Positions 7,596 through 8,639 of a stretch of DNA of 8,639 nucleotides are shown here, piece after piece. A program made the translations under genes and the position numbers. Within the stretch, counting starts at the first letter, position 1. Each line of letters begins with the position of its first letter. The notes beneath the pieces are model-generated. The model saw only the letters and a program-made list of their open reading frames with translations. It made no database searches and had not been told where the DNA came from. Origin of the DNA: JBDSLU01 sp039916225 (GTDB lineage Bacteria; Acidobacteriota; Vicinamibacteria; Vicinamibacterales; Vicinamibacteraceae); NCBI GenBank assembly GCA_039916225.1, contig JBDSLU010000512.1, positions 1-8,639 on the forward strand. Reading direction: 5' to 3'.

Positions 7596-8449
7596 CGCGG
7601 CCGCGGCTGGTCGCAGCCCTCGGCGCGGCCTGGGTCGCCGCTGCGACCCTCGCCTCCGCGCACGAGCTGTTCCTCCATCCGCGCGGCTTCTTCGTCGCGC
7701 CGCGGGCCACCATCACGCTGCCGGTCTTCAACGGCGCGTTCGGCGACAGCGAGAACGCGATCGAGCGATCGCGGATCACCGATCTCTCACTGCGTGGACC
7801 GGAGGGGCGGACGCCGATCGATCGCGCGACGTGGACCGAGCGCGATCCACGCAGCACCGTGCGCGTGACCGTCGCCGGGCCCGGCACCTACGTGGTCGGC
7901 GTCGAGATCGGCGCGCGCACCATCGCGCTCGACGGGCCCGTCTTCGATCGCTACCTCGCCGAGGAAGGCATCACGCCGATCCTCAATCGGCGGCGGGCGG
8001 CGGGACGCATCGGGACGCGGGCGCGCGAGTCGTACGCGAAGGCGGCGAAGGCGCTGATCGCCGTCACCGACGCGGCCGGGCATCTCGCCGCACCGGCCCG
8101 CGACGGGGCCTCTGCGGCGCTCGTCGCCAGCGGCTACGCCGCCGAGATCGTGCCGCTGGTCGATCCGTACACGGTCACCCTCGGCGCAATCGTGCCAGTG
8201 CGTGCGCTCGTCGACGGTCGGCCGCTGGCCGGCTGGACGATCCACGCCGGCGGCACTGTCGGCACCAGCACGACCGCGATCCCCACGCAGATTCTCACCA
8301 CCGACGCCGACGGCCAGGCCGAGGTCCGCCTCACCCACGATGGCCACTGGTTCATCGCCTTCGTCCACATGGTGGACGCGGCCCCTGGCGCCCCCGTCGA
8401 CTACGTCTCCCGGTGGGCGACGCTGACGTTCGGCGTGCTTCCGCAGTAG
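7592..8449 (+). CDS. Exported DUF4198-type protein (possible periplasmic metal-related protein)
   Basis: A 285-aa exported protein when started at GTG 7592. That start gives a basic N-terminus (MTRPR), a hydrophobic Ala/Leu/Val core and an ASA|H signal-peptidase I site after residue 23. The mature chain opens with HELFLHPRGFF, closely resembling the AHDLWL-P-F opening of DUF4198 proteins. The C-terminus has the expected pattern of a TTDADGQAEVRL strand followed by THDGHWFIAFVHMV, close to the end of a beta-sandwich domain. DUF4198 proteins are periplasmic and often sit near transport genes; metal handling (for example nickel) has been suggested but function is unproven. The His-rich ends fit metal binding, which is inference. 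A longer GTG start at 7538 would put about 18 extra polar residues before the signal peptide and is less likely. The start codon shares GTGA with the stop of the upstream transporter gene, implying one operon. Confidence 0.85.
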   Translation: MTRPRLVAALGAAWVAAATLASAHELFLHPRGFFVAPRATITLPVFNGAFGDSENAIERSRITDLSLRGPEGRTPIDRATWTERDPRSTVRVTVAGPGTYVVGVEIGARTIALDGPVFDRYLAEEGITPILNRRRAAGRIGTRARESYAKAAKALIAVTDAAGHLAAPARDGASAALVASGYAAEIVPLVDPYTVTLGAIVPVRALVDGRPLAGWTIHAGGTVGTSTTAIPTQILTTDADGQAEVRLTHDGHWFIAFVHMVDAAPGAPVDYVSRWATLTFGVLPQ

Positions 8450-8460
8450 CCGAACGAACT

Positions 8461-8590
8461 CCCAACTTCCAACTGCCAACTTCCAAGGCACTCCCAACGC
8501 TCAACTGCCAACCCTCACGTGCACGCCGGTCCGGAATTTGGCAGTTGGGCCTTGGAAGTGCTTTGGCAGTTGGAAATTGGGCGTTGGGAA
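8461..8590. repeat. Imperfect inverted repeat built from CAACTGCCAA / TTGGCAGTTG units
   Basis: The decamer CAACTGCCAA occurs at 8470-8479 and 8502-8511. Its exact reverse complement TTGGCAGTTG occurs at 8538-8547 and 8563-8572. CTTCCAAGGC (8480-8489) is likewise mirrored by GCCTTGGAAG (8549-8558). The two arms (about 8461-8511 and 8538-8590) can fold into a long, gapped stem around a roughly 26-base centre. The stretch is noticeably less GC-rich than the genes around it and begins 11 bases after the DUF4198 stop. It looks like an intergenic repeat element and may also end or stabilise the upstream transcript. No coding capacity is evident. Confidence 0.75.
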
Positions 8591-8592
8591 TT

Positions 8593-8629
8593 CTCGCGCG
8601 CCCGGCCGATTGACAGCCGGGCGCGCGAG
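8593..8629. other. Perfect 14-bp GC-rich palindrome with 9-base loop
   Basis: CTCGCGCGCCCGGC (8593-8606) and GCCGGGCGCGCGAG (8616-8629) are exact reverse complements separated by CGATTGACA. The stem is strong enough to act as a terminator hairpin, but no T-run follows on the plus strand (TGCTAAGTTT) and no clear one on the other side. The loop contains a consensus -35 box and the right arm runs into GAGTGCTAA. The palindrome may therefore be part of a promoter/operator rather than, or as well as, a terminator. Confidence 0.7.
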
Positions 8630-8638
8630 TGCTAAGTT
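8610..8638 (+). promoter_or_regulatory. Putative housekeeping-sigma, heat-shock-type promoter reading out of the window
   Basis: TTGACA (8610-8615) is a perfect -35 box. A 17-base spacer puts TAAGTT (8633-8638) at the -10 position, a weak match (3 of 6). The spacer and putative -10 overlap GAGTGCTAA (8627-8635), identical to the right half of the CIRCE operator. TTGACA with an overlapping GAGTGCTAA resembles HrcA-controlled promoters of groES, dnaK, hrcA or hsp20 genes. The target gene would start beyond the window edge, so this is unconfirmed. Confidence 0.45.
8627..8635 (+). promoter_or_regulatory. CIRCE right half-site (candidate HrcA-binding half operator)
   Basis: GAGTGCTAA matches the right arm of the CIRCE consensus TTAGCACTC-N9-GAGTGCTAA exactly. 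The expected left arm is poorly conserved: TTGACAGCC at 8610-8618 matches TTAGCACTC at 5 of 9 positions with an 8-base spacer. Either only a half-site is present, or the left arm was sacrificed to keep the -35 box. Confidence 0.4.
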
Positions 8639-8639
8639 T

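Noticed and set aside
8461..8590. CRISPR-like repeats
   Set aside because: The units are only about 10 bp, face each other in inverted orientation and lack regular spacers. No cas gene is present.
8593..8629. Simple rho-independent terminator
   Set aside because: The stem is strong, but no T-tract follows on either strand, and the loop and right arm carry promoter-like and CIRCE-like words. A terminator role is possible but not supported enough to call.

Overview
This is a GC-rich bacterial window with four intact protein genes, strong G/C bias at third codon positions and little intergenic space. No gene here fixes the taxon. The very high GC, the NTT-like transporter/HEAT fusions and the intergenic CCAACTGCCAA-type repeats suggest a free-living Acidobacteriota-like (possibly Vicinamibacteria) or similar high-GC soil organism. 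That placement is inference, not proof.

Layout. The left half is on the minus strand: a large inner-membrane protein (811-3681) with an ATP/ADP-translocase-like (NTT/Npt) membrane domain fused to a long HEAT-repeat domain, followed 60 bp downstream by a class I SAM-dependent methyltransferase (16-750). The right half is on the plus strand. A second, larger NTT-like/HEAT fusion (3816-7595) carries two extra C-terminal domains resembling cyclic-nucleotide-binding (CRP-type) barrels. It overlaps by 4 bp a small exported DUF4198-type protein (about 7592-8449). The two giant proteins are full-length paralogues arranged head to head across a short GC-rich divergent intergenic region (about 3682-3815).

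The last 190 bp hold no gene. They contain an imperfect inverted repeat of CAACTGCCAA/TTGGCAGTTG units (about 8461-8590). Next comes a perfect 14-bp GC-rich palindrome whose loop carries a consensus TTGACA box. The window ends in GAGTGCTAA, the exact right half of the HrcA operator CIRCE, so a heat-shock-type promoter may drive a gene just outside the window.

Working model (inference): the divergent paralogues form an inner-membrane transporter or sensor module. Their membrane domains handle a nucleotide-like or other anionic solute, and their cytoplasmic HEAT solenoids (plus degenerate CNB-like domains in one) act as protein-binding or regulatory platforms. The translationally coupled exported DUF4198 protein would be a periplasmic partner. 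The methyltransferase may be a passive operon member.
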